A stretch of 64,000 nucleotides of DNA from Pseudovibrio flavus (GCF_009711345.1 NZ_SMMA01000064.1:124001-188000); one strand, 5' to 3'; positions 23,875-36,017 are shown, counted from the stretch's first letter. A program made the numbers and translations. Notes: a model not told the origin generated them from the letters alone.

Positions 23875-24593
<719 letters not shown>

Positions 24594-24618
24594 GACAGTG
24601 AATGGGGTATTTGGAACA

Positions 24619-25938
24619 ATGAGAATTTCGCTAAAGACAATCGGCATGAGTGCTTCCGCCCTAGCTCTGGGCGCAGCTCCTGCCCTCGCTCAGGACGCCT
24701 CTCCGGTTTCGCCTGAAACCCAGTACATCTTCAACACCCTTCTGTTCCTCATCGGCGGCTTCCTCGTCATGTGGATGGCAGCTGGCTTTGCAATGCTGGA
24801 AGCAGGTCTTGTTCGCACTAAGAACGTTTCCATGCAGTGCCTCAAGAACATCAGCCTCTATTCCATCGCTGGCCTGATGTTCTGGATCACCGGCTACAAC
24901 CTCATGTACACCGGCGTTGATGGCGGCTTCATCGGCTCCTTCGGTCCTTACTCTTTTGATCCGGTTGGCGGCAACTCGCTGGACACCGGCTACTCCACCG
25001 CTTCTGACTGGTTCTTCCAGATGGTGTTTGTGGCAACTGCAGCTTCTATCGTTTCCGGCACTCTTGCCGAGCGTATCAAGCTGTGGCCGTTCCTGCTCTT
25101 TACCGTCATTCTCACCGGTTTCATCTACCCAATCGCCGGTTCTTGGCAGTGGGGCGGCGGCTGGTTGTCTGAAGCTGGTTTCTCTGACTTTGCAGGCTCC
25201 ACCCTTGTACACTCCGTTGGTGGCTGGGCAGCTCTTGCAGGCGCACTGATCCTCGGCCCTCGCGCTGGTAAGTACAACGCAAACGGTTCTGTAACACCGC
25301 TTCCAGGCTCTTCCATGCCGCTTGCGACCCTCGGCACCTTCATTCTGTGGCTCGGTTGGTTCGGCTTCAACGGCGCATCCCAGCTGGCAATGGGAACCAT
25401 CAACGATGTAACCGACATCTCCCGCATCTTTGCCAACACCAACATGGCAGCTGCAGCAGGTGTGGTCGTAGCAGTGCTTCTCACCCAGCTGATGTACAAG
25501 AAGGTCGACGTAACCATGGCCCTTAACGGCGCTCTGGCAGGTCTGGTGGCAATCACCGCAGAACCTCTTGCACCATCCGTACTGCAGGCCGTTATCATCG
25601 GCGGTATCGGCGGCGCGATTGTAGTGTTTACCGTTCCACTGCTCGACAAGCTGAAGATCGACGACGTTGTTGGCGCAATTCCCGTTCACCTGCTGGCAGG
25701 CATCTGGGGCACTCTCATTGTTCCACTGTCCAACGCTGATGCATCCTTCGCAACGCAGGCTCTGGGTGTGGTCGCATACGGCGCATTCACCTTCATCGTC
25801 TCCGCAGTGTTGTGGCTGGTTCTCAAGGCAGTGGTTGGCATCCGCGTTACCGCAGAAGAAGAAGCCATGGGCCTCGACAAAGTGGAAATCGGCGTAGAAG
25901 CCTATCCTGAGTTCGGTCAGGGCTCCCAGCGCCTCTAA
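24619..25938 (+). CDS. amtB: Ammonium transporter AmtB
   Basis: This 439-residue trimeric ammonium channel has an N-terminal signal peptide (ending GAAPALAQDA, about residue 26) and eleven transmembrane helices. Typical signatures include FLVMWMAAGFAMLEAGLVRTKN, STLVHSVGGWAALAGALILGPR (pore His region), LGWFGFNGAS and DDVVGAIPVHLLAGIWGTL (second pore His). ATG 24619 opens the signal peptide and follows GGAACA. The frame extends upstream into glnK and is not used. A terminator follows. It functions with GlnK in nitrogen scavenging. Confidence 0.96.
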   Translation: MRISLKTIGMSASALALGAAPALAQDASPVSPETQYIFNTLLFLIGGFLVMWMAAGFAMLEAGLVRTKNVSMQCLKNISLYSIAGLMFWITGYNLMYTGVDGGFIGSFGPYSFDPVGGNSLDTGYSTASDWFFQMVFVATAASIVSGTLAERIKLWPFLLFTVILTGFIYPIAGSWQWGGGWLSEAGFSDFAGSTLVHSVGGWAALAGALILGPRAGKYNANGSVTPLPGSSMPLATLGTFILWLGWFGFNGASQLAMGTINDVTDISRIFANTNMAAAAGVVVAVLLTQLMYKKVDVTMALNGALAGLVAITAEPLAPSVLQAVIIGGIGGAIVVFTVPLLDKLKIDDVVGAIPVHLLAGIWGTLIVPLSNADASFATQALGVVAYGAFTFIVSAVLWLVLKAVVGIRVTAEEEAMGLDKVEIGVEAYPEFGQGSQRL

Positions 25939-25993
25939 TTCAAAAAGGGGTATAAACCCCGCAATCTCCTTCCAGAGATACAAGCAGCAAAGA

Positions 25994-26022
25994 GGGCCGG
26001 TCATGTACCGGCCCTTTTCTTT
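25994..26022 (+). terminator. Terminator of glnK-amtB
   Basis: GGGCCGGT / ACCGGCCC with a 5-base loop is followed by TTTTCTTTT, 55 bases after the amtB stop codon. Confidence 0.92.
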
Positions 26023-26036
26023 TGAGGTTTCAGCTC

Positions 26037-26300
26037 TTAGTCACGGCGATCATCGCGACGGTCGTCCCGTCTGTCGTCACGCCGATCATCTCTATGGTCA
26101 GCCTTATTGTTGTGTTTCGCTCCCAAGCGGCACAACTGCAGCGGTCGACGACCAGAGTCATAAAGCGAAACACAGCCCGTCAGCCTGTCTGTGCGCACCA
26201 CCGTTCTCTTGCCGCGATCATCATAAAAAACGAGCTTGTCAGCAAACGCACTCGGCGCAGTAAACAAGCAAAGAACAGCGATTATCAGGAGGTGTTTCAT
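26037..26300 (-). CDS. Small secreted protein with Asp-Asp-Arg-Arg repeat tail
   Basis: This predicted exported protein has 87 residues. MKHLLIIAVLCLFTAPSAFA is a clear signal peptide, giving a mature protein beginning DKLVFYDDRGKR. Two cysteines (in TGCVSLY and LQLCRLG) could form a disulfide. The C-terminus is about 20 residues of charged repeat built on DDRR, encoded by imperfect 12-base tandem repeats. I do not recognise the family. ATG 26300 follows AAGAAGGG. It lies between the amtB terminator and the orphan permease gene. The mixed-charge tail may bind surfaces, anions or metal; this is inference. Confidence 0.65.
   Translation of the reverse strand: MKHLLIIAVLCLFTAPSAFADKLVFYDDRGKRTVVRTDRLTGCVSLYDSGRRPLQLCRLGAKHNNKADHRDDRRDDRRDDRRDDRRD
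26040..26099. repeat. Imperfect 12-bp tandem repeats encoding the DDRR tail
   Basis: Repeated units resembling CGATCATCGCGA / CGGTCGTCCCGT occur about four times in a row and translate on the minus strand as Arg-Asp-Asp-Arg. Copy number could vary by slippage between strains. Confidence 0.6.
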
Positions 26301-26475
26301 GGTCGGACCCTTCTTGGTGGAGGTTTCAGGTAAGGCCAAAGCTAGTGCTTCCCACCAGCTTCAGCCCAAAACCGTGATTCCCCACAAGGCTAACGGATCG
26401 ACTAGCGCTCCATAACCCGAGTGCGACAATAATACTTATGCAGTTACAGTGATTTGAGCTGGTTTCCAGCCTAGC

Positions 26476-27291
26476 TTACTGACGACCGTCCGTAAGGCCC
26501 TTCACAAAATACCGTTGAAAGAACACTACAAGCAGCACTGGTGGAAGCATTGCCAGCACAGCAAGTGCCATACCTTCAGGGCTACGCTGCCCCACAAACA
26601 TTATGCCCTGCACCACGGTCATCTGTTCTTCGGCGCTGTTGACCATAATCGGCCACAGATACTGGTTCCAGCCAAGCACAAACATCAGCAGGAACAAAGC
26701 GGCCACCATAGGAGCAGAAGCAGGCGCCAGAATATCCTTCAAGAACTTGATCGGACCCGCACCATCAATGCGGGCAGCTTCCACCAGCTCATTCGGCACA
26801 GTTAGAAAAAACTGGCGAAAGAAGAACGTACCAATTGCAGAGGCCAACAGCGGCAAAATCAAACCGGCCTTGGTGTTTACAAGACCGAGATTGGAAACAA
26901 CGCCGTAGGTAGCAAGAAAGCGAGATTCCAGCGGCAGCAACAAACTGGTGAAGATCAGCCAGAAAATCAGCGTTCCAAAGCGAACACGAAAATAGACCAG
27001 CGCATAGGCGGCCAGCATGGAAAGAAGCACCTTGCCCAGCGCAAAACCAAGCGCCAGAGCCATGGAGTTCCAGATCATCAAAAGGCCTGTCACAGCACCG
27101 GAAAAACCGCGCCCTTCAAACAAGATGCGCTCATAGGCCCGCAAGCCATTTTGCCCCAAAACAAGCTGCAGTCCCTCACCCGCCAAAACTGCACCGGAAT
27201 GAGTGGAGGAGAAAAACACGACAAGCGCTGGCAGGGTCATAAACAATACCCCGACGCACAGGATCATATGATCCATCAGCTTTACCCGCAT
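26476..27291 (-). CDS. Orphan carbohydrate/glycerol-3-phosphate ABC transporter permease (UgpE/MalG type)
   Basis: This 271-residue inner-membrane permease of the binding-protein-dependent ABC family has six helices. The EAA loop that contacts the ATPase is VEAARIDGAGPIKFLKDILAPASAPM, and the N-terminal domain resembles UgpE (glycerol-3-phosphate) or related sugar permeases. Start 27291 follows AGGAGAGCTGC. Partner genes (second permease, binding protein, ATPase) are absent on both sides. The neighbours are a secreted protein and a cation transporter, so it is an orphan. It may work with subunits encoded elsewhere, or be a relic of a lost operon; the frame is intact. Confidence 0.82.
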   Translation of the reverse strand: MRVKLMDHMILCVGVLFMTLPALVVFFSSTHSGAVLAGEGLQLVLGQNGLRAYERILFEGRGFSGAVTGLLMIWNSMALALGFALGKVLLSMLAAYALVYFRVRFGTLIFWLIFTSLLLPLESRFLATYGVVSNLGLVNTKAGLILPLLASAIGTFFFRQFFLTVPNELVEAARIDGAGPIKFLKDILAPASAPMVAALFLLMFVLGWNQYLWPIMVNSAEEQMTVVQGIMFVGQRSPEGMALAVLAMLPPVLLVVFFQRYFVKGLTDGRQ

Positions 27292-27440
27292 GCAGCTCTC
27301 CTGTTGCCAGCCTGTTCGCACCCAGCGAACAACTAGCCAAAAATACTTATAAAGAGCTGCAGGTAAAGCGCTTTTTTAACGGCACGAACAGCGACGCAGC
27401 GGCACCTTGCTAAACAGATGCGCTGCAGCCGCAAAGAGTT

Positions 27441-28328
27441 TTAAAGAACAACAATACCGGAGTGCTTGGCGTGATTTTCCGGCTCAACGTGAATGGTCAC
27501 ACGAGCGCCCGGCATTTCTGCCGCAATGCCTTCTTCAATGCGATCACAGATCTTGTGCGCATTCTCAACAGTCATATCGCCCGGCACAACAAGGTGGAAG
27601 TCAACAAACGTCACATGACCGGAGTGGCGCGTGCGCAGATCATGCGCCTCAAGCGCACCATCACCGTGCTTGGAAATAAGCTGGCGCAGCGCTTCCTGTT
27701 CTTCTTCAGGTGCCGCCTCATCCATCAGCCCGCCAATGGACTCGCGCACCAGACCCCAGCCGTGCCAAAGAATGTTAACAGCAACCAGCGCTGCGATAAT
27801 CGGATCGAGGATTTCCCATCCAGTGAGGAACACCAGAACGACACCCAGCAACACACCACCCGACGTATAAACGTCGGTCATAATATGCTTACTGTCAGCC
27901 ATCAGAGCCGGAGAGCGATGCTTGCGGCCAATACGCATCAACATGGTTGCCCATGCAGCATTGATAACGCTGGCCAGACCGTTCAAGGCAACACCGGCAG
28001 GCGATGCATTCAGCTCCGGCGGAGTGATAATGCCAAAATAGGCTTCACGCATAATCACCAAGGCAGCAAGAACGATCAGCACGCCTTCAAAAACGGCGGC
28101 AAAGTACTCGACCTTGTAGTGACCATAGGGGTGGTTTTGATCAGCCGGTTTTTGCGACATATAAAGCGCACCGGCAGCCGCAAGTGCTGAAGCCACGTTC
28201 AGCGTGGTTTCAAGAGCATCGGACAGGAACGCGATGGACCCTGTCATCACATAGGCGGCATATTTTATTGCAAGAACCAGCAAGCCGATAAAAATGCTGC
28301 CGATCGCAAAGCGCATACTCTCGTTCAT
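27441..28328 (-). CDS. Cation diffusion facilitator family transporter
   Basis: This 295-residue CDF antiporter has six transmembrane helices and a C-terminal cytoplasmic metal-binding domain; it exports divalent metals (Zn, Fe, Mn, Co) in exchange for protons. Metal-site motifs are SDALETTLNVAS in helix 2 and DSKHIMTDVYTSGG in helix 5, with HPYGHYKVEYFAAVFEG between. The C-terminal fold contains FVDFHLVVPGDMTVENAHKICDRIE and the terminal VTIHVEPE. The D-x3-E / H-x3-D set (SDALE, HIMTD) gives no safe choice of metal. It stands alone on the minus strand. Confidence 0.92.
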   Translation of the reverse strand: MNESMRFAIGSIFIGLLVLAIKYAAYVMTGSIAFLSDALETTLNVASALAAAGALYMSQKPADQNHPYGHYKVEYFAAVFEGVLIVLAALVIMREAYFGIITPPELNASPAGVALNGLASVINAAWATMLMRIGRKHRSPALMADSKHIMTDVYTSGGVLLGVVLVFLTGWEILDPIIAALVAVNILWHGWGLVRESIGGLMDEAAPEEEQEALRQLISKHGDGALEAHDLRTRHSGHVTFVDFHLVVPGDMTVENAHKICDRIEEGIAAEMPGARVTIHVEPENHAKHSGIVVL

Positions 28329-28477
28329 TTCCGACTGCCTGATCCCCGATTGCTAAGAGGAACACCCCTGTTCGCTGGCGCTAGCCATAACAGAATATTC
28401 CCGCATAGCAACCCAAACCAGTGAGCCAAAGTCCCTATTGGCAAAAATCAGGAAAGGACCGGAAGAGCATAACCGAA

Positions 28478-29224
28478 CTAGGGTTTAGGAGCAGCAGTCG
28501 CGCCAAGAATAGTTGAAGGAAAACCGTCCTTCATGGTCTGCACCAGTACGACCCACGAAACCTTGCCGGACTTGTCCAGCGCAGACTTGGGCAACTGGAA
28601 CACCTTCTTGGTTCCATCCCAAACACCAATTGGCATCACGCTCTTGACGATGTTGGTATAGCGGCGGGTTTTACCTGCGTTTTCACCGCGGGCAATCTTC
28701 ACCTCGGCCACCGGCATCACTTGCAGAAAGTATACATCCGCCATCACATCCAGCGGCTTATCCAACCCTTCAACGCTCACTTCCAGCATGTCGTTCTTCA
28801 TGGATGTCTCGACATCCACGTCCAGCTTTTTCGCCTCTGCAATCGCTGTATTGATCGCTGCCTGATTGTTGCCCGTAAACTGGCTTGCACCGTTCAGCAC
28901 CATTTGCGGCGTGTAGACAGCCTGATCGCCCCGCGCTTCGGCATAGCCGCGTTGCCGGTCACTGGCTTCACGAGAGCCAAACGTATCTTTCCAGCCAAGG
29001 TAGTCCCAATAGTCAACATGGAACGCCAAGGTCAGCAGATCAGGATTTTGGGAAATCTCGAAGAAGTAATCATCAGCGGCAGGGCAATAAGAGCAGCCCT
29101 GACTGGTAAAGAGCTCAACCACCGCCTTCGCCTTTTCAGCGTTGGCAGCAGGTGTCCAACCGGTAACCATTGCCATGGCGGCAGCGCCCATTACCAGTGA
29201 GCGACCAAGGTGAGCAATCTTCAT
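28478..29224 (-). CDS. DUF1223 family secreted thioredoxin-like protein
   Basis: This 248-residue exported protein of the DUF1223 family has a thioredoxin-like fold and unknown function. A signal peptide (ending TPAANA, about residue 28) is followed by the redox-like motif VELFTSQGCSYCPAAD (C-x2-C), then FHVDYWDYLGWKDTFGS and VYTPQMVLNGASQFTG. The C-terminal half is a beta-rich domain ending in VQTMKDGFPSTILGA. Start 29224 follows AAGGCC; the longer frame is not conserved. It precedes the ccm cluster's end on the same strand with a gap of 109 bases, suggesting a possible role in the same compartment. Confidence 0.88.
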   Translation of the reverse strand: MKIAHLGRSLVMGAAAMAMVTGWTPAANAEKAKAVVELFTSQGCSYCPAADDYFFEISQNPDLLTLAFHVDYWDYLGWKDTFGSREASDRQRGYAEARGDQAVYTPQMVLNGASQFTGNNQAAINTAIAEAKKLDVDVETSMKNDMLEVSVEGLDKPLDVMADVYFLQVMPVAEVKIARGENAGKTRRYTNIVKSVMPIGVWDGTKKVFQLPKSALDKSGKVSWVVLVQTMKDGFPSTILGATAAPKP

Positions 29225-29333
29225 TCTTTGGCCTTTCTGCCCGTTTCCGTTCACTGCGCAGAGCCTACAAAACCGTATCTACAAACAACAGTAACAAGCG
29301 GGTGATGGCATTCACCCACCTATGAAATGATCG

Positions 29334-29948
29334 TTACCGAGAGGTCGCCAGAACCCGTTCTAGCTCAGGAAGGAAGGTATCGCGGTAGCTCTGCTCGCTA
29401 AGCGGCCCCACAAACTTGAACTTGATGTTACCGTCCTTACCGACAATGAAGGTTTCCGGAACACCATAGACACCCCATTCAATGCCAATACGCCCCGTAT
29501 CAGCACCAACGCGGTCATATGGGTTGCCCAACTCCTGCAAGAAGCGAATGGCATTGGGCGCTTTGTCTTTGTAGTTCAGCCCCACCATCTGCACGCGGTC
29601 ATCCTTGGAAAGGTCCATGATGTATTCGTGCTCGGCGCGGCAAGGGCCACACCAAGAAGCAAAGATATTGACGATGGAAACTTTGCCCAGCAAGTCCTTG
29701 CTGGTGACACCGGGCACCTGCTCGCCGCTCGCCAAAAGGCCGGGTACTTCAGGCAGAGTAAACTGCGGCACCGGCTTATCGATGAGAGCAGAAGGCAGCT
29801 TTTGCGGATCATGGCCGGAAACAAGCTGATAAAGAAACAAAAGCGACAGAGCGGCAAAGACAACCAAAGGCACCAGCGCCAGCGGCGGTATACGGCGCGC
29901 CTTCTTTGGCTCTACTTCGTTCTGCGAGGACTCTTCACCACTGCTCAT
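29334..29948 (-). CDS. ccmG: Cytochrome c biogenesis thiol:disulfide reductase CcmG (DsbE)
   Basis: This 204-residue periplasmic thioredoxin-like protein is tethered by one N-terminal transmembrane helix (about residues 21-42). It keeps apocytochrome c cysteines reduced for heme attachment. The active site is NIFASWCGPCRAEH, preceded by the family-specific insertion FTLPEVPGL. The GVYGVPETFIVGKDG cis-Pro loop and the acidic residue in the ccmG-specific Glu region are visible. It follows ccmD by two bases and ends the ccmA-B-C-D-G unit. Confidence 0.95.
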   Translation of the reverse strand: MSSGEESSQNEVEPKKARRIPPLALVPLVVFAALSLLFLYQLVSGHDPQKLPSALIDKPVPQFTLPEVPGLLASGEQVPGVTSKDLLGKVSIVNIFASWCGPCRAEHEYIMDLSKDDRVQMVGLNYKDKAPNAIRFLQELGNPYDRVGADTGRIGIEWGVYGVPETFIVGKDGNIKFKFVGPLSEQSYRDTFLPELERVLATSR

Positions 29949-29950
29949 TT

Positions 29951-30136
29951 TTAACCCTGTTTTTTAGCGGATCGGCGGCGAATACCAGCGGCCTCCAATT
30001 CGGCCAGCTCTTTCACACGCTGCTTTTTGACTACCAGCGCCACGGTTAGCAAACCACCAAATACGGCTACCGCCATCAAATAGACAGCTGCCACATATTC
30101 GGCATGACGCGGAAGATCAGCGAAGAAACTATCCAT
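29951..30136 (-). CDS. ccmD: Heme exporter accessory protein CcmD
   Basis: This 61-residue protein has one transmembrane helix (about residues 13-36) after a short periplasmic start containing HAEYVAAVYLMAV, and a basic cytoplasmic tail ending RRRSAKKQG. CcmD holds CcmC and CcmE together during release of holo-CcmE. Its position, three bases after ccmC and two bases before ccmG, with overlapping ribosome sites, marks it as translationally coupled. Confidence 0.92.
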   Translation of the reverse strand: MDSFFADLPRHAEYVAAVYLMAVAVFGGLLTVALVVKKQRVKELAELEAAGIRRRSAKKQG

Positions 30137-30139
30137 ATC

Positions 30140-30907
30140 CTAAACCTCCCGAATTTGCGCTGTAACATTTGCGTGAGGCTGCGCGGCAGAAGCAGCACGC
30201 ATACGCATGGCCCTGATACGGCGGGCGTAAATCTCGTTCCGCATGAACATCAAATGCATCATGATGAAGAACAGGGTGAACGCGCCAGCCATAACGAGAA
30301 GCGGCACCAGAATGGAGCTATGCAGCGCAGGCCCGTCGGTGCGGAAAACACTGGCTGGCTGATGCAATGTGTTCCACCAATCGACCGAGAACTTGATGAT
30401 CGGCAGATTGATTACGCCAACAAGGGTGAGGATCGCATTGGCTTTTGCCGCTTTGATCGGGTCATCCATGGTGCGCCACAAAGCGATGATGCCGAGATAC
30501 ATGATGAACAGCACAAGGAAAGAAGTCAGGCGCGCATCCCAAACCCACCAAGTACCCCACATCGGCTTTGCCCAGATGGAGCCGGAAAACAGTGCTAGAA
30601 AGGTGAAAGCCGCCCCCAGCGGTGCTGCAGCTTTTGCAGACACATCGGCCAGTGGATGCTTCCACACCAAAGTGCCAATGGAAGAGCCAGCCATCATGGC
30701 GTAGCAGAGCAGCGCCAACCAAGCAGAAGGAACGTGCACAAACATGATGCGCACAGTCACCCCCTGCTGATAATCTTCAGGTGCGTAGAAAAATGCCATG
30801 TAAAGGCCGGTCGCAAGCGCCAGAACGGTCGCGCCGATAAGCCAAGGCATAATGCGCTCTACAAGTGACAAGAAGCGTGTTGGGTTGGCCAGATCATATA
30901 GCGTCAT
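30140..30907 (-). CDS. ccmC: Heme handling protein CcmC
   Basis: This 255-residue integral membrane protein has six helices and attaches heme to CcmE on the periplasmic side. The tryptophan-rich WWD domain is MWGTWWVWDARLTSFLVLFIMYLG in the middle of the protein, and conserved His residues lie in the flanking helices (FVHVPSAW and KHPLADV). The length and WWD position match CcmC. It is 124 bases downstream of ccmB and 3 bases upstream of ccmD, so the last three genes form one tight unit. Confidence 0.95.
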   Translation of the reverse strand: MTLYDLANPTRFLSLVERIMPWLIGATVLALATGLYMAFFYAPEDYQQGVTVRIMFVHVPSAWLALLCYAMMAGSSIGTLVWKHPLADVSAKAAAPLGAAFTFLALFSGSIWAKPMWGTWWVWDARLTSFLVLFIMYLGIIALWRTMDDPIKAAKANAILTLVGVINLPIIKFSVDWWNTLHQPASVFRTDGPALHSSILVPLLVMAGAFTLFFIMMHLMFMRNEIYARRIRAMRMRAASAAQPHANVTAQIREV

Positions 30908-31031
30908 GGATCACTTCTGTTTGTTAATTCCAAGATCCTGTAAGGGCTCATACGGCTTTCATTTACAGGTAGTTCTACGGATTATTAAAGCAAAGACAGC
31001 GCGCCGCTTTGCTTTGCATCAAACTTTCTCA

Positions 31032-31700
31032 TCAGTCTGATGCCACTCTCAAGGCTGCCCCCGCTGCAACCGGCCCGAGGACCAGCGCAAAAAGCGAGAT
31101 GGCGCATAGATAAAGGAGCGGCGTCAAAAACGGCGTTGGTCCGCCCACGGCAGCCGTAGCAGCACTTACACCAAAAATGAGTACGGGTATAGCCAGAGGG
31201 ATGACCAGAATCGAAAGCAGTACGCCGCCGCGTCTCAGCGAAACGGTAACCCCTGCTCCCACTGCACCAATCAGGGTGAGCGCGGGCGTTCCAACAAGCA
31301 GCGTCAAGGTCACCGCGCCAATGGCTGTTGGCTCCAGATTAACGAACAGCGCCAGAACCGGAGCCGAGATTACAAGCGGCAGACCCGTTGCTGCCCAGTG
31401 GGCGGCACACTTAACAAGCACGATAAGTTCTGGCGGGCGGCCCGACATCAAAAGAAGGTCTAGGGTGCCATCTTCCCTGTCAGCCTGAAACAAACGATCG
31501 AGCCCCAGCAAAGTTGCCAGCAAAGCGCCGATCCATAGAACCGCAGCGCCGATACGCGCCAGCATCTTAAGGTCTGGCCCGACACCGAAAGGAAACACGG
31601 TCACAACGGCAAGGAAGAACAAAACACCGATAAGCGCCCCGCCGCCAACCCGAGCCGCGATTTTGAACTCTCTAACAAATAGCGCAGTCATCCAGTTCAT
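31032..31700 (-). CDS. ccmB: Heme exporter protein CcmB
   Basis: This 222-residue membrane protein has six helices and forms the ABC exporter complex with CcmA that drives release of holo-CcmE from CcmC. The conserved REF near the N-terminus (ALFVREFKIAAR), LDRLFQADREDGTLDLLL and the central VGTPALTLIGAVGAGVTVSLRRGGVLLSILVIPLAIPVLIFG are family marks. The start overlaps the ccmA stop codon by four bases (ATGA), showing coupled translation. A longer gap (124 bases) follows before ccmC. Confidence 0.95.
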   Translation of the reverse strand: MNWMTALFVREFKIAARVGGGALIGVLFFLAVVTVFPFGVGPDLKMLARIGAAVLWIGALLATLLGLDRLFQADREDGTLDLLLMSGRPPELIVLVKCAAHWAATGLPLVISAPVLALFVNLEPTAIGAVTLTLLVGTPALTLIGAVGAGVTVSLRRGGVLLSILVIPLAIPVLIFGVSAATAAVGGPTPFLTPLLYLCAISLFALVLGPVAAGAALRVASD

Positions 31701-32392
31701 AGAAAGTCCCCGCTATCGCCAAAGCCGTCGTAATCTTCTGCAAGGCCCTCATCATCACGGCCATCACCGCGAGAAAATTCCAGATACTTGGTATTGGGCA
31801 GGTCCAATGGCAGGTGTGTTGCGGCAATAATTATGCCGCCGCCATTGATGTGGCTGGCCATAAGCCCAAGCAGCGTTCTTTCAGAGGCCGCATCCAGTGC
31901 AGAGCTTGGCTCATCCATAATCCAGATAGGCCGCGGCACGACTAAAAGACGGGCTAGAGAGAGCCGCCTGCGCTGCCCAGCACTCAAAAATGCTGCTGGC
32001 AAATGGGCGGTGTGCCCAATTTCCAGTGTCTCCAGCGCTTCTGATGCGCCCAGCGTTGCATCGCTTGAAAACCCTGCAAGTTCCACCGGCTCATAAAACG
32101 AACGCCAGAAGGACAAGTTCTCTAGTGCAGTCAACGAAGGCTTGAGCGCATCTAGATGGCCGAAGTAATGGCAATGTTCAGGAACCGTTCTGTCTTCTAT
32201 GCCGCCCTCAAGCGCCATTTTGCCAGACCTGACAGCAACAAGACCTGCAATGACCCGCAAGAGAGAAGACTTCCCAACCCCATTGGGGCCGCGAACGATA
32301 AGCGCCTCTCCTGATGAAATCTGAAAGGTAACATTCTCAAAAACACGGCGGCCGCCGCGCTCACAAGTCAGGCTATCGCAGATAAGCTTCAA
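31697..32392 (-). CDS. ccmA: Cytochrome c biogenesis ATP-binding export protein CcmA
   Basis: This ABC ATPase of about 231 residues powers the CcmAB complex. Walker A is VRGPNGVGKSSLLR, the signature is FLSAGQRRRLSLARLLV, Walker B is PIWIMDEPSSALD, and the switch His is in IIAATHLPL. The C-terminus has an unusual acidic tail (GRDDEGLAEDYDGFGDSGDFL) beyond the usual end. TTG 32392 is preferred because GCGGGGA precedes it and the residues after it (KLICDSLTCERGGRRVF) match the family start. A GTG at 32422 would add 10 residues without a ribosome site. It is the first gene of the ccm unit. Confidence 0.9.
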   Translation of the reverse strand: MKLICDSLTCERGGRRVFENVTFQISSGEALIVRGPNGVGKSSLLRVIAGLVAVRSGKMALEGGIEDRTVPEHCHYFGHLDALKPSLTALENLSFWRSFYEPVELAGFSSDATLGASEALETLEIGHTAHLPAAFLSAGQRRRLSLARLLVVPRPIWIMDEPSSALDAASERTLLGLMASHINGGGIIIAATHLPLDLPNTKYLEFSRGDGRDDEGLAEDYDGFGDSGDFL

Positions 32393-33075
32393 GAGATCCC
32401 CGCTCGAATTGCCAAGAAACACAGCAGGATGGCGCCATGTTCACCCTCTTTGATTAGGGCCTATTCATTTGATTTGGCAAGTCTTTCCTACAGAAAAACA
32501 CGGTATTCGGGTCTAATTGCCCAGCGACTATGCTCAGTTGAGAACGCAAACGCTTCATACTCAACAGCAAACAAGAGGAAAACCAGCACCGGTGGGCAAC
32601 AACCCTGCACTTGGGCCAGCAACGGCTATTGACGGTACGTCGAAGGCCACTTTACCTTCGCTGCCAATGGAATCCGCAAAAGGCCCGCTCGCCGCTCTCG
32701 TCCACAACCCACGCTGGACAACAAAGGTAAGGGCTCGACATTATTGTATACATGTGTATATAAAGCGGCGAAATTCGAAATAACTCAGCTTGTTGGGCGA
32801 ATTCGGATAGAACTTTAGACGCATTCACAGCAGAAATACCAACTGCCTCAAGGGCGCGTCTCTGGCACCTGATCCGAAAAAACGCTATAGGAAAACAACT
32901 CAAAGCTGAAGGCGACCAAACCAACGCCCACCCGGATGGTTCTGGTTGATTTCAAAAGATAAAGCATTTCCGCAGGAAGTGCGAAACAGCCCGGTTAAAC
33001 GGGCACATAAGAGATCTTTCGGGCCGGCAGCAAGATTTCGCCCTTTCTCCGGCTTTCATAAGGAGACCGCTCGCC
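32393..33075. promoter_or_regulatory. Intergenic region between ccmA and acnA
   Basis: No convincing gene is present in about 680 bases; the short open frames are not protein-like. It must hold the divergent promoters for the ccm unit and acnA. A dyad TATACA-TG-TGTATA lies at 32747-32760. acnA is preceded by AAGGAGA seven to ten bases before its ATG. No iron-responsive or Fur-type box was recognised with confidence. Confidence 0.5.
32747..32760. promoter_or_regulatory. Perfect short dyad TATACA-TG-TGTATA
   Basis: Six-base arms are exactly inverted around TG in an AT-rich patch, about 315 bases before acnA and 355 bases from ccmA. It could be an operator for a dimeric regulator; no protein is assigned. 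Confidence 0.3.
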
Positions 33076-35754
<2,679 letters not shown>

Positions 35755-35782
35755 GAATATTCGGCTTTACAGTTGAAACGAG

Positions 35783-35808
35783 AACGGGTCCTTCGGGGCC
35801 CGTTTTTT
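35783..35808 (+). terminator. Terminator of acnA
   Basis: AACGGGTCC / GGGGCCCGTT (one G-U pair) around a TTC loop is followed by TTTTTTG, about 30 bases after the acnA stop codon. Confidence 0.9.
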
Positions 35809-35926
35809 GTTTTTGGTCGTAGTTGAATGGCAGACCACGGGGCCGCGTTATCTCATAGGCGCTCGCCGTCGCACCAGTCTCAAGGCCGTCACGCTGCCCA
35901 ACCGCCGTCATCCAGATCTTGGGGAA

Positions 35927-35950
35927 GTCACCCCGCACCCGATGCAGGGT
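35927..35950. repeat. Degenerate type B palindromic repeat, inverted
   Basis: GTCACCCCGC...GATGCAGGGT matches the inverted type B element (see 10216-10244 and 36100-36127) with several differences. Confidence 0.5.
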
Positions 35951-35980
35951 CCCGCTGGAGATGTCCTATCATGCGTTTTC

Positions 35981-36017
35981 TGGATACCGGATCATCGCTT
36001 CGCTTGTCCGGTATGAC
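35981..36017 (-). repeat. Type A palindromic repeat with enlarged loop, inverted
   Basis: TGGATACCGGA, a longer loop ATCATCGCTTCGC, then TTGTCCGGTATGACA. The outer pair is ATACCGG / CCGGTAT rather than ATGCCGG / CCGGCAT, so both arms have changed together. Confidence 0.75.

Noticed and set aside
24661-26004. 447-codon open frame on the minus strand
   Set aside because: It is antisense to amtB. The translation is Cys/His-rich without a recognisable fold and arises from biased codon use.
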